Positions 33,701 through 42,675 are shown, numbered from the stretch's first letter. The stretch: 64,000 nt of DNA from Roseimaritima ulvae (GCF_008065135.1 NZ_CP042914.1:3038001-3102000), one strand, 5' to 3'. Numbers and translations: made by a program. The notes: generated from the letters alone by a model not told the origin.

Positions 33701-33931
33701 CAGATTCTTCAGCCGTTCCAGTTCCTCCAGCGTCATGCCGGGCATGATCACACGATTGCCCGCCCCGTCCAGAAAATAATAGGCGTCGGTGCTGAGCCCA
33801 TTGCTGAGGATGCTGGGCTTCTCGGCCGGCAGTGTCGGTTCATCGGCTGAGCACAGGCAAGCGGCGAACCCACACATCACCAAACTGGCGAGCGCAAGCG
33901 TCCAAGCGTTAGGAGCGAGTCGAACCGACAT
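30698..33931 (-). CDS. Large exported membrane protein related to its neighbour, unknown function
   Basis: About 1077 aa from ATG 33931 (MSVRLAPNAWTLALASLVMCGFAACLC, signal peptide); ATG 33967 is an alternative. It opens with the motif YYFLDGAGNRVIMPGMTLEELERLKN, like those of the two modules in the downstream 2199-aa protein. A ~900-residue strand-rich extracytoplasmic region follows, then three membrane helices near the C-terminus (AVIWGIVGGVVLLISTLLV, SVVVAAVALCGLTLLAPDAAVLVGQLTLLAMSLVAVMLGV) and a basic tail. The layout matches one module of the neighbour. The two genes overlap by 4 bp and form one operon. Confidence 0.82.
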   Translation of the reverse strand: MSVRLAPNAWTLALASLVMCGFAACLCSADEPTLPAEKPSILSNGLSTDAYYFLDGAGNRVIMPGMTLEELERLKNLDEGYAQPVRPYSFQSLAVTGTVTEHRAELTVKVKIHVDVEQHRSIGIPLRMGNFHLSAPADVSGVEDSQTDYDPEERGHILWLSTDKPRDVEVSMRVAARVQSDGRTSLEFQLPAAPSTVSLDVSGTDLVATTEGRGDEVVRAIQQDAQTSQLMVESSGGTFRLNWGQASQSDGVGQVLEAKSVWALRWLSIEDKPTASVDLTVTNLRGDLAPFEFELPADVRLLEQLGSEIVPLGEASTLTNGQRFRVIPDTSTPSDEIKLQLEIEFTADTIDAQSPLSLQGLHVVGAIIQSGEVEVRSDEDYRLRWLRRPWVRNLPGAGRPAGDPDTYRFSFDRVPFELPLWLAARQRRLQVDPQFDVRIRQTLAELTTVIRISGAATDGRSMPIEMRGWTVQSIETDPGGDPLESSAEGTLEEIDLSSLSAASNANEEAALVVRAVRTIPADENRIELPLPHIVSEDGGMLIQPGELTVHTEPGLALVVDLADSMNIDEQPSFQLATGSNPAFRFDVQTLAPDAKLVGFLENERPRVTLQSSASVSLEEGHLVTLVEWDLRPQRGLAGQIPLSMPSSEDWQDWSVTVDDRPAVLQETDDGQVMLVSDLLGNDQHRVRFRQVRMLDPQAVLPTDIEVRLPRPGISDLSTLGEVPISLRGSPAIDIDTEIAGRSVSDLTLDALPSRPLLIRLRPRALQQQRLVMSRVVLTTQCGRGSRSERLLATVSGSGNLRIGLPRELNNLAVVLKVDDELQARIANTDGALNIPLSADRAQHIVDLQIWFTHESSSLGSRLRPTIGLPVGVGQVYWNVILPADQHIVWASPTLGRSMSWEFDRWRMRRVPSQSEATLSSWAGGTMQEQVAIGNRYLFIGSDATSFRTVSFGRAVIWGIVGGVVLLISTLLVSVRQIRHPLSVVVAAVALCGLTLLAPDAAVLVGQLTLLAMSLVAVMLGVRAALRARPHERILDSSKRSPRDGSTRSLTAAAASLPPTGSTQTRSLQVAINSGDES

Positions 33932-34356
33932 CCGAAAAGATTCAAGAGAAGTCGCTCCATCAACCACTGTTGAAGAAGCATCGGGCCGAAAGGGATATGC
34001 CAGCCCTCTATCTTACGCAACCCAACTGGTTTGAAACAGTCTGACCGTCGTGCTAGCAACAATCCTGCCGGGCTGCCACGTTGCAAAACGGCAAATCCTC
34101 ACAACCGTTAGTACGTATTGGGCCCCCAATTCGTTCTATACCCTTTTGAACGCACGGGAACCGAAAGTGAGCCCAAGAAAGTTGGGAGAGGGGGAGTCGT
34201 CGGGGGGAGGAGCGTGTCAGAATGACCAAAGAGACGGAAAGGACCGTAGGGACGGAGACTGTTGTAGAAAACGGTCCCTTGGGCCCCTAAGTCCTTTCTG
34301 TCTTTTTCCTCGTTGGCAGCTTGCCCTTTTGGGGGACTCCTAACTGCCGTCCGGGA
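33932..34356. other. Intergenic region, no gene
   Basis: About 425 bp upstream of the giant-protein operon and downstream of the oxidoreductase gene. AGGGACGGAG at 34249 with a GGTCCC-type arm near 34273 is a weak dyad (about 34240-34290) near the oxidoreductase 3' end. Nothing else is recognised. Confidence 0.45.
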
Positions 34357-36216
34357 TTAGGCGACGGGCTTTTGAATTTCTTTCATTTCAAAGGCCACAT
34401 CGCTGCCATCGGGCGTGGCGTCGTTGTCCAGGTCGAACCATTCTTCCTGGAATTCCAGGTAGCCGCCCTTGCCTTTGGCCGCGTTGTCCAGGGCCACATT
34501 GGTGCCCAACGCGATCACGGCATCGCCCATGGCGACTTCGGGATAGCAGCGGACCCGGTTTTCCGGCGAGGGGTTGCGGATGCAATAAGCCCAGTGCTCG
34601 ATTTCCTCGCGGTAACCGCGGCTGACCGGGCCGGATTCGATTCCCTGCGACAGAGGGGCCGCGAAGTCACCGCTGGCGCTGGTATCCAGCACGGCGTTGC
34701 CGGCACTGGACTGAGCCACACCGACGCGGGCCGAGGGATTGCTATCGCGGTACAGCAACACGTCGACTTCCTTGTCCAGGATCAGCGTGCCCTTGGTGCC
34801 CATCACCACTTCGCCCCAGCCGCCAAAGCCGTTGCCGTTGATCGTCGAGTAGGAGACCACGACTTTCTTGTTGGGGTCCTGTTCGTAGGGCGGGATCGCG
34901 CCATCGGGGTAGTTCAGTACGCGATCTTTGTAGCCCACGTCGAAGGACGGCGCGTATTCAGGTCCGGGGAATTCGAACATGCAGTACACATGGTCGTCGG
35001 CATCGCGGTCCTGCGGCATGATGTGGCGTCCGCCGACAGCGTGCACGCTGAGCGGATGGACTTTTTTGCCATCGTCCCGCAAGGAGCTGAGGAAGATGCT
35101 GACTGCATCCAGTTGGTGACTGCCCAGTTCGGCCATCAGGCCGCCGCCGGTGCGGTTGAACAATCGCCAGCGATGCAGTTCTTCCATCGGGGTAACCAAG
35201 TAGTCGCCCAGATTGTATTGCTGGTATCCGAACTTGGCCGGGTCGACGAATTTGTCCATATCCCAGGCTTGGTAGTACGCGATTTCCTGTCGCAGCTGAG
35301 CGATCCGGGCAAAGTCTTGGCGTTTGACGTCCGGGGCGGTCAGTTTGGCCAGTTCGCGTTGGCGATAATTCAGGTCGCCGATGATTTTGTTGTAGACCTT
35401 GCCATCGACCGTGGTTTCGCCGCCGGGCAGAGGCATTTTCCAGCTGTCGCCACCGGGTTTGTTGCCGCGATGCCATTGGGCGCGGATATGGTGCAATTGA
35501 CCCAGCAGGCCCCATCGAATCAAATTGACGGCGTTGTCATATTTGATGTTGTAGTGGCGTTGGTGACCGGTGGCCAAGTGCAGCGGGTTACCCTGTTTGT
35601 CGCTCATCTCATAGGACATCCGTCCCATGGCTTTACACTGGGCCACGTTGTGGGCCATCAGCTTTTCGGTCAGCACGTGCAGGCCGCGATTCATGGCCTG
35701 AGCGGCGACCGGGGCGTGCAGCCACAGCGGCAGGGCGATGATCACGGCTTCGATGTTGGGGTCATCCAAGCAAGCTTGGATGCCGCCATTGGTGCTGTCG
35801 TAGACCTTGATTTCTTTTTCGGCTTCGGCCTGCGTTTTGTAGCCGTAAACGCTCAGCAGTCCGGGGCGTCGTTTGAGCGCCGAAGGGGTCGACCAGTCGC
35901 CGTGGAAGGCGCGGTGCACGCTGAACGGACGGATGTCGCAGACGGCTTTGACGGTCACGTACTCGGGGTTGCAGCCCCCGATCAGCACGCTGCCTTCGTC
36001 ACCGGTGCCGATCACGGCGATGCGCACGGGATCTTTGACCTTGCTGTAGCCAAAGTAGGCCGCACCCAGGCCGCCGGCGCCCACGACGCCCGCACCGACA
36101 ATGCCTTTCAGAAAATCGCGACGATCAACTTCGGGCCCTTTTTGGAAGTAGGCATCGACGGCGCCGTAGTAGTTCGCCTTGCCGATGTCACGTTGCTCTT
36201 CAGATAACTTATCCAT
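34357..36216 (-). CDS. Tat-exported Gfo/Idh/MocA-family oxidoreductase
   Basis: A 619-aa NAD(P)-dependent dehydrogenase-like protein. The N-terminus has a twin-arginine signal (RRDFLKGIVGAGVVGAGGLGAAYF, residues ~32-56), so the protein is exported folded. The Rossmann domain begins at VRIAVIGTGDEGSVLIGG; further family motifs are ALPLWLHAPVAAQAMNRGLHVLTEKLMAHN (EK motif) and GGGLMAELGSHQLDAV. It is longer than typical members (350-450 aa), with inserts around residues 250-330. Start ATG 36216 follows GGAG at 36224-36227; the frame extends to 36294. The DoxX-like gene ends 4 bp upstream, so the two are co-transcribed. Substrate probably a sugar or cyclitol. Confidence 0.9.
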   Translation of the reverse strand: MDKLSEEQRDIGKANYYGAVDAYFQKGPEVDRRDFLKGIVGAGVVGAGGLGAAYFGYSKVKDPVRIAVIGTGDEGSVLIGGCNPEYVTVKAVCDIRPFSVHRAFHGDWSTPSALKRRPGLLSVYGYKTQAEAEKEIKVYDSTNGGIQACLDDPNIEAVIIALPLWLHAPVAAQAMNRGLHVLTEKLMAHNVAQCKAMGRMSYEMSDKQGNPLHLATGHQRHYNIKYDNAVNLIRWGLLGQLHHIRAQWHRGNKPGGDSWKMPLPGGETTVDGKVYNKIIGDLNYRQRELAKLTAPDVKRQDFARIAQLRQEIAYYQAWDMDKFVDPAKFGYQQYNLGDYLVTPMEELHRWRLFNRTGGGLMAELGSHQLDAVSIFLSSLRDDGKKVHPLSVHAVGGRHIMPQDRDADDHVYCMFEFPGPEYAPSFDVGYKDRVLNYPDGAIPPYEQDPNKKVVVSYSTINGNGFGGWGEVVMGTKGTLILDKEVDVLLYRDSNPSARVGVAQSSAGNAVLDTSASGDFAAPLSQGIESGPVSRGYREEIEHWAYCIRNPSPENRVRCYPEVAMGDAVIALGTNVALDNAAKGKGGYLEFQEEWFDLDNDATPDGSDVAFEMKEIQKPVA

Positions 36217-36220
36217 TGTA

Positions 36221-37174
36221 TTACTCCTTCGACGGCCAGCACCGCCGAACCAAAGCGTGTAGGGCAAAATCCAACCCGGCAAAGCGGCCGGCACCGGTGC
36301 CAGCCAAAACCAGACAGGCCATTGCCTCGATCAGTTGATAGTAGGTGGAACCCGGACCCGAGGTGGGTGGGTATTGAGACAAAAACACGGAGAACAGGAA
36401 GGCTGCGGCGGCCAGGGAAACGGTGGGCGTCAGCAATCCCAGCATCAAGCAGATGCCAACCGTCATGTCAAAGTAAGGAATGAATCGATTGATGCGATCC
36501 AGCTGGGAAGGATCGACCTGTTCATCAACCGGTTTATACAGCCGATAGTAACCGCGGTACTCCTGCTGCTCGGTGGCGATATCGTTGATCGCCTTCTCGT
36601 ATTCGGTCCAGATATTGTCAATTTTAACAAGCACCGGCACGGCCAGCTTTTTCCATTCACTTTGAATGGTGTCGCGTTGACCGCTCAAGCTGCTGACGCC
36701 GTCGCGGGTGGGATCGTTGAGTAGCTCTTTCACCCGGGCCTGGCCCAACTTGTATTCTTCGATTTCGGTGGCGTTGGCGTCCAGTTCGTACTGGATTTGC
36801 TTGATGGCCGACACGTAAGCGGCTTGAGCTTTTTGTTGTTGTTCTTTGTCGAAGCGGTAGTGTTTGGCCGCTCGGTCACGATACACGGCCAAGTGGGGCA
36901 TGGTTTGGTCGATATCCAGCCGGGCCATGCCTTCGCGGTCGGGCACCATGCGGTGGAACGGTTCGGCGAAGGGACCGCTGGCGTTGGCGAGAAACGGTTC
37001 AGCACTCCAGCTGCCGCTGTCGGTCTGTTTGTCGACGCCTTCACTATAAAAATGCCAGCCGATCGAGACGCGTAACAGGATCAGGGCCAGGACGCCTATG
37101 ATTCCTAGGAACCGGGGATAGGCCCCCCAGCCAATCGCAAGTCGAAGCGGCGAGACAAGCAGTTTGGTAAACAA
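36221..37174 (-). CDS. DoxX-like membrane protein with large internal insertion
   Basis: A 317-aa protein. It starts with a membrane helix (FLGIIGVLALILLRVSIGWHFYSEGVDK, residues ~23-50), the typical DoxX opening. About 180 hydrophilic, partly coiled residues follow (VYRDRAAKHYRFDKEQQQKAQAAYVSAIKQIQYEL), probably outside the membrane. The other three helices are at residues ~235-310 (FDMTVGICLMLGLLTPTVSLAAAAFLFSVFLSQYPP, YYQLIEAMACLVLAGTGAGRFAGLD). Ordinary DoxX proteins lack this insertion. The gene is followed within 4 bp by the Tat-exported oxidoreductase, suggesting a joint role in an extracytoplasmic redox reaction. Confidence 0.82.
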   Translation of the reverse strand: MFTKLLVSPLRLAIGWGAYPRFLGIIGVLALILLRVSIGWHFYSEGVDKQTDSGSWSAEPFLANASGPFAEPFHRMVPDREGMARLDIDQTMPHLAVYRDRAAKHYRFDKEQQQKAQAAYVSAIKQIQYELDANATEIEEYKLGQARVKELLNDPTRDGVSSLSGQRDTIQSEWKKLAVPVLVKIDNIWTEYEKAINDIATEQQEYRGYYRLYKPVDEQVDPSQLDRINRFIPYFDMTVGICLMLGLLTPTVSLAAAAFLFSVFLSQYPPTSGPGSTYYQLIEAMACLVLAGTGAGRFAGLDFALHALVRRCWPSKE

Positions 37175-37716
37175 TCGGGACTCCGCGCTAATTCAGAGGT
37201 CAGGAGGGAGGGAGTCTTCGTACACCGGGCGGTGCATCACTGCCACAGGTACGGACACCGCACCCCTTGCTTTGCGGGGGTTTGGCAGCATCGACAGTTT
37301 CGATGGCGACAAACGGCAACTTGGCAAGGGTGGATAAAGGTAGGACCGTGAAACACCGCTAATGGGCGTAACCCTGATTATGGCTCGCCCGGCCCGTTTA
37401 GCCAACCGACAGGGACGGAAAACCTGACTAAATCTCTGGAATGGCGTGATTTTCGCGGACGGGGGGCGTGAAATGAATAACGGCAGCATTTCGATTGGGC
37501 CCTCTGCTTAATCCTCTGCCCCCGCTATCCGCTTTGCGGCGCGGGCAGAGCAGACAAGAGACCAGCTATTTATTTCACGCCCCAAGCCGCCGCAGAGGGG
37601 GTTCTCGAGCTTCGCCGAGGTTTTCGTTGTAGGATTTGTGCCGGTTATGCCGATCCTTAGGGTCATACCGATGGTCCAGCTGAATTTACACAGTTTCCTC
37701 GATTGGCTTTCCACGC
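37175..37716. other. Intergenic region with strong hairpin, no gene
   Basis: About 540 bp between the divergent DoxX and secretin genes. It contains a hairpin at 37515-37551 (CTCTGCCC/GGGCAGAG with inner CCGC/GCGG pairs) and a spaced 12-bp inverted repeat (GGGGCGTGAAAT near 37463, ATTTCACGCCCC near 37573). No gene is supported; the promoter of the secretin gene should lie here. Confidence 0.6.
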
Positions 37717-40700
37717 ATGAACGACCGACTTTCCCTGCTCCGCCACCGCCTGCCGCTCGTCGGCCGCATGACGGTGACCATCTGGGCCGGATGCCTCGCT
37801 TCGCTTGCCATCGCCCAGCAGCCGCTGCGGCCCGTGCAGCCCCACGCCCAGCAGCCGCTGACGCTCCCTCAACAACTCACCCAGCCGGCTCCGGGGTCTG
37901 CGCCCCAGCGAGCGGCCGCGGACGCGCCCGTGTTGCGGGTAATTCCCATGCCGCCGATGCATGTGCCCACCGTGGGTACGGCCGTGGCGCTGCGTTATCG
38001 CAACGTGCAGGGCGTGCAGATTTCACCCGATCGCCGTGAAGGCCAGCTGTTGGTGATGGCGCCCGAAGCCCTACAGGCTCAGATCGCCGCCGATGTGGCT
38101 CGCCTATTGCCGCCCGAAGCCGGTGGTGTGCAGCGAGCTGTCGGACAAGGTCGCGCGGCTGCCGGGGCGATGCCGGTCAGCTACGGACCGGGCAGCGTCA
38201 AGCTGTCGCTGCATCGCGTCGGTTGGCAACAATTCGAAGATCACCTGATGGCCGCTGCCGGCCGTCCCGTTCCGGTGACGACCCAACGCAACGGCGAAGT
38301 CGCCACCTTCCAGCTGGTCGACGAACCGCTGCAGGGTACCACCGTGGAAGTGGATCGACGCGAAAACTCCGTGACCGTGTTCGCTCCCAAGCCTTCGATT
38401 CCCGGCTGGCAAAAAATGGTGGGCTCGCTGGACCAAGCCAACCTGCCTCCGGGCAGCGTGACGGAACTGGTGCGGGTGCAAAACGCAGAACCCGCCCCGA
38501 TCCAACGCGCCATCCGGTTGCTGGGCCGATTTAACCCCGACGACACCACGGGCGTGACCCGCGTGAACAACGCCCCCTTTGCCGTCGCCGTTCAACAACC
38601 TGCTCAGCCACCCGCCAATGCGGGCGGGGCTGCTGCCGGCGCCGCCGCTCAGGGAGCCGCTGTCGATGAGGAAGCCACCGCCGTGGTCGCTGCCGATGGC
38701 CAGCCCGAAGCCGGCGTGGGCCTGATCGGCGATGTGCAAATTCAATTTGTGCCGGAACTGGGAATCATCGTCGTCAAAGGTTCCAAACGCGACGTCGCTC
38801 GCGTGATGGACGTGATCAAACAGATCGAAGACAAAGCCAAAGACACTCAGCCCGATGTCGTCGTGCACCCGCTGACGCACGTCAATAGTCAAGCCATGGA
38901 GACGCTGCTGACCCAGCTGTACGCCGATGTCCTGTCGGCGCGTCAGGGTGAGGTCAGTATCACTTCATTGGACAAACCCAACGCCTTGTTGTTGATCGGT
39001 CGACCCGAAGCGGTTGCCGCCGCCAAAGAACTGATCGGTAAATTGGATCAACCGGTGCCGCCAGCAACGCAGCTGCGAGTGTTCCGCTTGGAAAACGCTT
39101 CAGCCGTCGACGCCGAAGAAAAGGTGCGTGAGTTTTTTGTCGACCAACCCGGCAGCGATGAACAGCGTCCGGGGCTGGGCGTGCGAGCTCGTGTGGTGGG
39201 CGACTACCGCACCAATTCGCTGATCGTGCAAGCCGCGCCGCGGGACTTGCTGGAAGTCGCCAAATTGATTCAGGACTTGGATGTCGAGAACATCCCCGCG
39301 CAAAGCGAACTGCGAATCATCCAGCTCCGCAACGCCTTGGCCGAAGAATTGGTTGAAGTCATTCGCGATACGATCAACGGTACCGACGAAGACGAGAACG
39401 AAAACCTCAACCCGGCCTCGACCAGTTTGTCGATGGTCACGTTGGATGCCGAGGGCAATCGGATTTTGAACTCGGGTATCTTGGCCGGGACCATCGTCAC
39501 CGCCGACGCCAATGCTAATGCGATTGTGGTCCGTGGGCCCAGCAACAGTCTGCCGTTAATTGAAGAGATGATCCGTCAGTTGGATCAAACGCCGGGCAAT
39601 GAGTCGTTGGTCAAAGTGTTCACACTGGAAAACGGCGATGCCCAACAACTGACCACCGCGCTGCAGTCCTTGTTTGGGACCGATGCGACAACCGGTGGTG
39701 TGGGAGCGGCCAACCTGGCTGGCTTGCCTGTCGCTTCGGCCAGTGGCGACAGCTCGCTGGTGTCACTGCGGTTTTCGCCCGACATCCGTACCAACAGCAT
39801 CATCGCCAGCGGCTCGGCCAATGACCTGGAAGTGGTCGAAAGCATCCTGCTGCGTCTGGATACTTCGGGCTTCGCCGACCGTATGTTCGAAGTTATCTGG
39901 TTGCGGAATCAGTACGCTCCGGACGTGGCCTTGGCCCTGCAAGGGTTCGTGCAGAGTCGTCAGCAAAGCCTGCAACAGGTGCAACAGGCACAGCAAGGCG
40001 GCTTGAGCCCCTTTGACGCCCTGGAACGTGACGTGGTGGTGGTTGCCGAACCGGTCAGCAACAGTCTGGTGATCAGCGTGGCCCCGCGGCTGTACAGCAC
40101 GATCCGTCGCATGATCGACCAACTCGACCGCCGCGCCCCGATGGTGCTGGTCAAGGTCTTGATCGCCGAGGTCACCCTTAGCGATGGCTTTGAATTCGGC
40201 ACCGAACTGGGATTGCAAAACGCCCTGATGTTCGATCGCGGTATCGCCTCGGGCAACCTGCCAGGCGTTGGCGATTCCAATCCGCAAGGCTTGCCCAACG
40301 GACCGGCTCCAGGATCGACCCCTGGGTTTAACTTCAACAACAACGGCGCTACCAACGTGAATAGTGTGAGCCCAGGTTCGCTGGCCGAACGAGCCGTGAC
40401 CTCGTTTGCTACCGGCACCAGCAGCTCCACGTTCGGTTACGGCGGCTTTGTGCTCAGTGCTGCCAGTGATTCGGTCAGCTTGTTGATGCGAGCCCTGCAA
40501 GACGCTGGTCGTTTGCAGATCCTTAGTCGTCCTCAGTTGATGACGCTGGACAACACCGAAGGTGAAGTCCAGGTGGGTGCTCTGGTACCGCGAATCACCG
40601 ACGTCGTCAGCAATGCTAACGGTGGTACCACGTTTGGAACCGAAGACCTGCAAGTTGGTTTGATCCTGCGAGTCACACCGCGTGTCGGTCGCGACGGCTT

Positions 40701-41589
40701 GATCGTGATGAACGTGGACGCGATTCGCTCGGCGGTCGACACGGTGTCGGCCGGGATTCCGGTGGGCTTTGGTCCCAACGGCGAAGTCATTACCAGCCCG
40801 CAGATTCAACAGACGTTGGCCCAGTCGGTGGTCACCGCCTACTCGGGACAAACGGTGGTGTACGGCGGTTTGATCCAAAAGGTGCGATCGCAATCCAGTC
40901 GCCGGGTGCCCTACCTGTCCAACGTGCCGCTGCTGGGGCATCTGTTCCGCTTCGATCAAGAAATCGAGGAACGCAGCGAATTGTTGGTCGTGTTGACCCC
41001 GATGATTGTCTCCAGCGAAGAAGACCTGGAGTACGTCAAGCAGGTTGAATCCTCGCGGATGAGTTGGTGCTTGGCCGACGTCGTGGAAATGCACGGCGAT
41101 GAAGGACTCAGTGGCGGTCACGGACTGTGGGGACCGGCTCTGGCTCCGGTGATCTATCCCGACATGCATCCCACGATCGACGACATCGAAGCGATCTACG
41201 CACCCGGCGAAGTCACCGTGCCTGGTGAAGTGACCGTGCCCGGTAATGTGCCCAGCGAAATGTACCTCCCCGAAGGTGCGCCGCTGCCCAACTCTTCCGC
41301 CGTGCCGCCCTCGCCGGTGGTCGACGAAGCGGCCTCGATCGAGCCGGCTCAGGCGATCACTCCGGCCCCGGCCGTCGCGCCAGCAAAGTACAGCGCCCCA
41401 CCACAGGCCAGCGCCATGGCTCCGTACGGCGTCCCGCAGCAGTACCGCACGCAGCCTCCGCAAAACGCGCCTCCGCAATTTGCAGCCCCGCCGCAGGGCA
41501 ATGCCCCAGGGCAGTACAGCGTGCCGCCACAGGGCAACGCACCGGGGCAGGCTTATGCCCCGGCTGCCGGTGACAACCGCAATCGTTAG
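37717..41589 (+). CDS. Secretin (type II/III secretion GspD-like outer-membrane channel)
   Basis: A 1290-aa exported protein that should form a multimeric outer-membrane pore. The signal region is at residues ~15-33 (VTIWAGCLASLAIAQ). Several N-type ring-forming domains follow (repeats of the type VVVHPLTHVNSQAMETLLTQLYADVL, LRVFRLENASAVDAEEKVREFF, LRIIQLRNALAEELVEVIRDTI and VKVFTLENGDAQQLTTALQSLF). The secretin core spans roughly residues 790-1100, with LVKVLIAEVTL, GRLQILSRPQLMTLDN, VGLILRVTPRVG and VYGGLIQKVRSQSSRRVPYLSNVPLLGHLFR. The last ~150 residues are proline-, glutamine- and alanine-rich, an unusual tail. No ATPase or pseudopilin genes are next to it; a lipoprotein gene follows. Confidence 0.93.
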   Translation: MNDRLSLLRHRLPLVGRMTVTIWAGCLASLAIAQQPLRPVQPHAQQPLTLPQQLTQPAPGSAPQRAAADAPVLRVIPMPPMHVPTVGTAVALRYRNVQGVQISPDRREGQLLVMAPEALQAQIAADVARLLPPEAGGVQRAVGQGRAAAGAMPVSYGPGSVKLSLHRVGWQQFEDHLMAAAGRPVPVTTQRNGEVATFQLVDEPLQGTTVEVDRRENSVTVFAPKPSIPGWQKMVGSLDQANLPPGSVTELVRVQNAEPAPIQRAIRLLGRFNPDDTTGVTRVNNAPFAVAVQQPAQPPANAGGAAAGAAAQGAAVDEEATAVVAADGQPEAGVGLIGDVQIQFVPELGIIVVKGSKRDVARVMDVIKQIEDKAKDTQPDVVVHPLTHVNSQAMETLLTQLYADVLSARQGEVSITSLDKPNALLLIGRPEAVAAAKELIGKLDQPVPPATQLRVFRLENASAVDAEEKVREFFVDQPGSDEQRPGLGVRARVVGDYRTNSLIVQAAPRDLLEVAKLIQDLDVENIPAQSELRIIQLRNALAEELVEVIRDTINGTDEDENENLNPASTSLSMVTLDAEGNRILNSGILAGTIVTADANANAIVVRGPSNSLPLIEEMIRQLDQTPGNESLVKVFTLENGDAQQLTTALQSLFGTDATTGGVGAANLAGLPVASASGDSSLVSLRFSPDIRTNSIIASGSANDLEVVESILLRLDTSGFADRMFEVIWLRNQYAPDVALALQGFVQSRQQSLQQVQQAQQGGLSPFDALERDVVVVAEPVSNSLVISVAPRLYSTIRRMIDQLDRRAPMVLVKVLIAEVTLSDGFEFGTELGLQNALMFDRGIASGNLPGVGDSNPQGLPNGPAPGSTPGFNFNNNGATNVNSVSPGSLAERAVTSFATGTSSSTFGYGGFVLSAASDSVSLLMRALQDAGRLQILSRPQLMTLDNTEGEVQVGALVPRITDVVSNANGGTTFGTEDLQVGLILRVTPRVGRDGLIVMNVDAIRSAVDTVSAGIPVGFGPNGEVITSPQIQQTLAQSVVTAYSGQTVVYGGLIQKVRSQSSRRVPYLSNVPLLGHLFRFDQEIEERSELLVVLTPMIVSSEEDLEYVKQVESSRMSWCLADVVEMHGDEGLSGGHGLWGPALAPVIYPDMHPTIDDIEAIYAPGEVTVPGEVTVPGNVPSEMYLPEGAPLPNSSAVPPSPVVDEAASIEPAQAITPAPAVAPAKYSAPPQASAMAPYGVPQQYRTQPPQNAPPQFAAPPQGNAPGQYSVPPQGNAPGQAYAPAAGDNRNR

Positions 41590-41706
41590 GGCCGTCGGTT
41601 TGACCGGCAGCCCCGACAGATAGATGCAGCGAAGACGGTACCGTGTCGGGAGGACGCGGTACCGAATTTCCACCGACCCAACCATTAGGAAACGGATTTC
41701 CGAACC

Positions 41707-42675
41707 ATGAATAGCATGAAACGAAGCTCTCGAGTGGCCGTGGCTTTGACGCTGGCGACTTCGCTGGGGCTGAGCGGTTGCGCGGCGATCAAGGGCGAAA
41801 AATCGCTGAAAGAATCGCTGCCGTTTATCAGCAAGAAGGAAAAGGAGCCGGAGCCCTATCCGAATCCGGCCAAGATGGCCGTCACCTGGACGCCGGACGT
41901 GATCCTTCGCACCGGTTCCACGCCCACGCGTGGTTTTGGCGGACGCGTGTTTTTCTATGACGAAAAATCGCGACCGGTTCCCGTCGAGGGTGAATTGGCC
42001 GTGCAGGCTATCCGCACCGCCGAAGGCCAAGAACCAGAGCTGAAACGCTATGCCTTCACTCCCGAACAGTTTACCAAACACTACAGCCAGTCCGACTTGG
42101 GCGCGTCCTACAGCATCTGGATTCCCTGGGACGCGGCTGGCGGAGAAGAAACCAAAATCACTTTGGTGCCGTCGTTTAAAACCAAAGAAGGCAATATCGT
42201 GCAGGGCACTTCGTCGATCGTGGCTCTGCCCGGAAAAACGGATCGCAAAGATCCGTCGTTTGAGCTGCCGCCGATGGAAGCCGTCACGGGTGCACCCGGG
42301 GCTTACACCGGAGGAGCCTGGAGTCTGGGGAATCTGAACACCTCGGGCCAGCGAGGGCTGACCACAACTACGATTCCCGTGCGCGGTAACCTGCAACGTC
42401 AGCTGCAACAGCCCCAGCGGCAATTGCCGCCGGGCGCCCAGCGAGCGGAAGAGTTGTTGGCCCGCTTGAAGCAGGGTCAACTGCAACCGAGCGACCTGCA
42501 ACCCGGCGCCGTGCCAGCCGCACCACAGGGCGTGCAAACCGCTGCGGCCAATGGTATCGGCGGACCGGCCGCTGTCAGCCCCGCATCGGCTCAGTTGCCC
42601 GTTTCCCAACCGGCACCTGCCACACGGCCGGCCAGCTTCCCGCTGCCCCAAGCCTTTAACACCAACGCTCGCTAA
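41707..42675 (+). CDS. Lipoprotein downstream of the secretin, unknown function
   Basis: A 322-aa lipoprotein (signal SRVAVALTLATSLGLSGC, lipid cysteine near residue 25). Residues ~55-210 form a strand-rich domain (MAVTWTPDVILRTGSTPTRGFGGRVFFYDEKSRPVPVEGELAVQA, ASYSIWIPWDAAGGEETKITLVPSFKTKEG). The C-terminal third is glutamine-, proline- and alanine-rich, like the tail of the secretin. The gene lies 117 bp after the secretin gene on the same strand, so it may be a pilotin or an accessory lipoprotein of that channel; this is inference from position only. Confidence 0.82.
   Translation: MNSMKRSSRVAVALTLATSLGLSGCAAIKGEKSLKESLPFISKKEKEPEPYPNPAKMAVTWTPDVILRTGSTPTRGFGGRVFFYDEKSRPVPVEGELAVQAIRTAEGQEPELKRYAFTPEQFTKHYSQSDLGASYSIWIPWDAAGGEETKITLVPSFKTKEGNIVQGTSSIVALPGKTDRKDPSFELPPMEAVTGAPGAYTGGAWSLGNLNTSGQRGLTTTTIPVRGNLQRQLQQPQRQLPPGAQRAEELLARLKQGQLQPSDLQPGAVPAAPQGVQTAAANGIGGPAAVSPASAQLPVSQPAPATRPASFPLPQAFNTNAR

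Noticed and set aside
34321-36207. 628-codon open frame on the plus strand
   Set aside because: It is the complement of the Gfo/Idh/MocA gene on the minus strand, which has family motifs and a Tat signal; the plus frame has none.
39763-42651. 962-codon open frame on the minus strand
   Set aside because: It runs opposite the secretin, lipoprotein and gap between them and has shadow-type composition (H, Q, G, R-rich).
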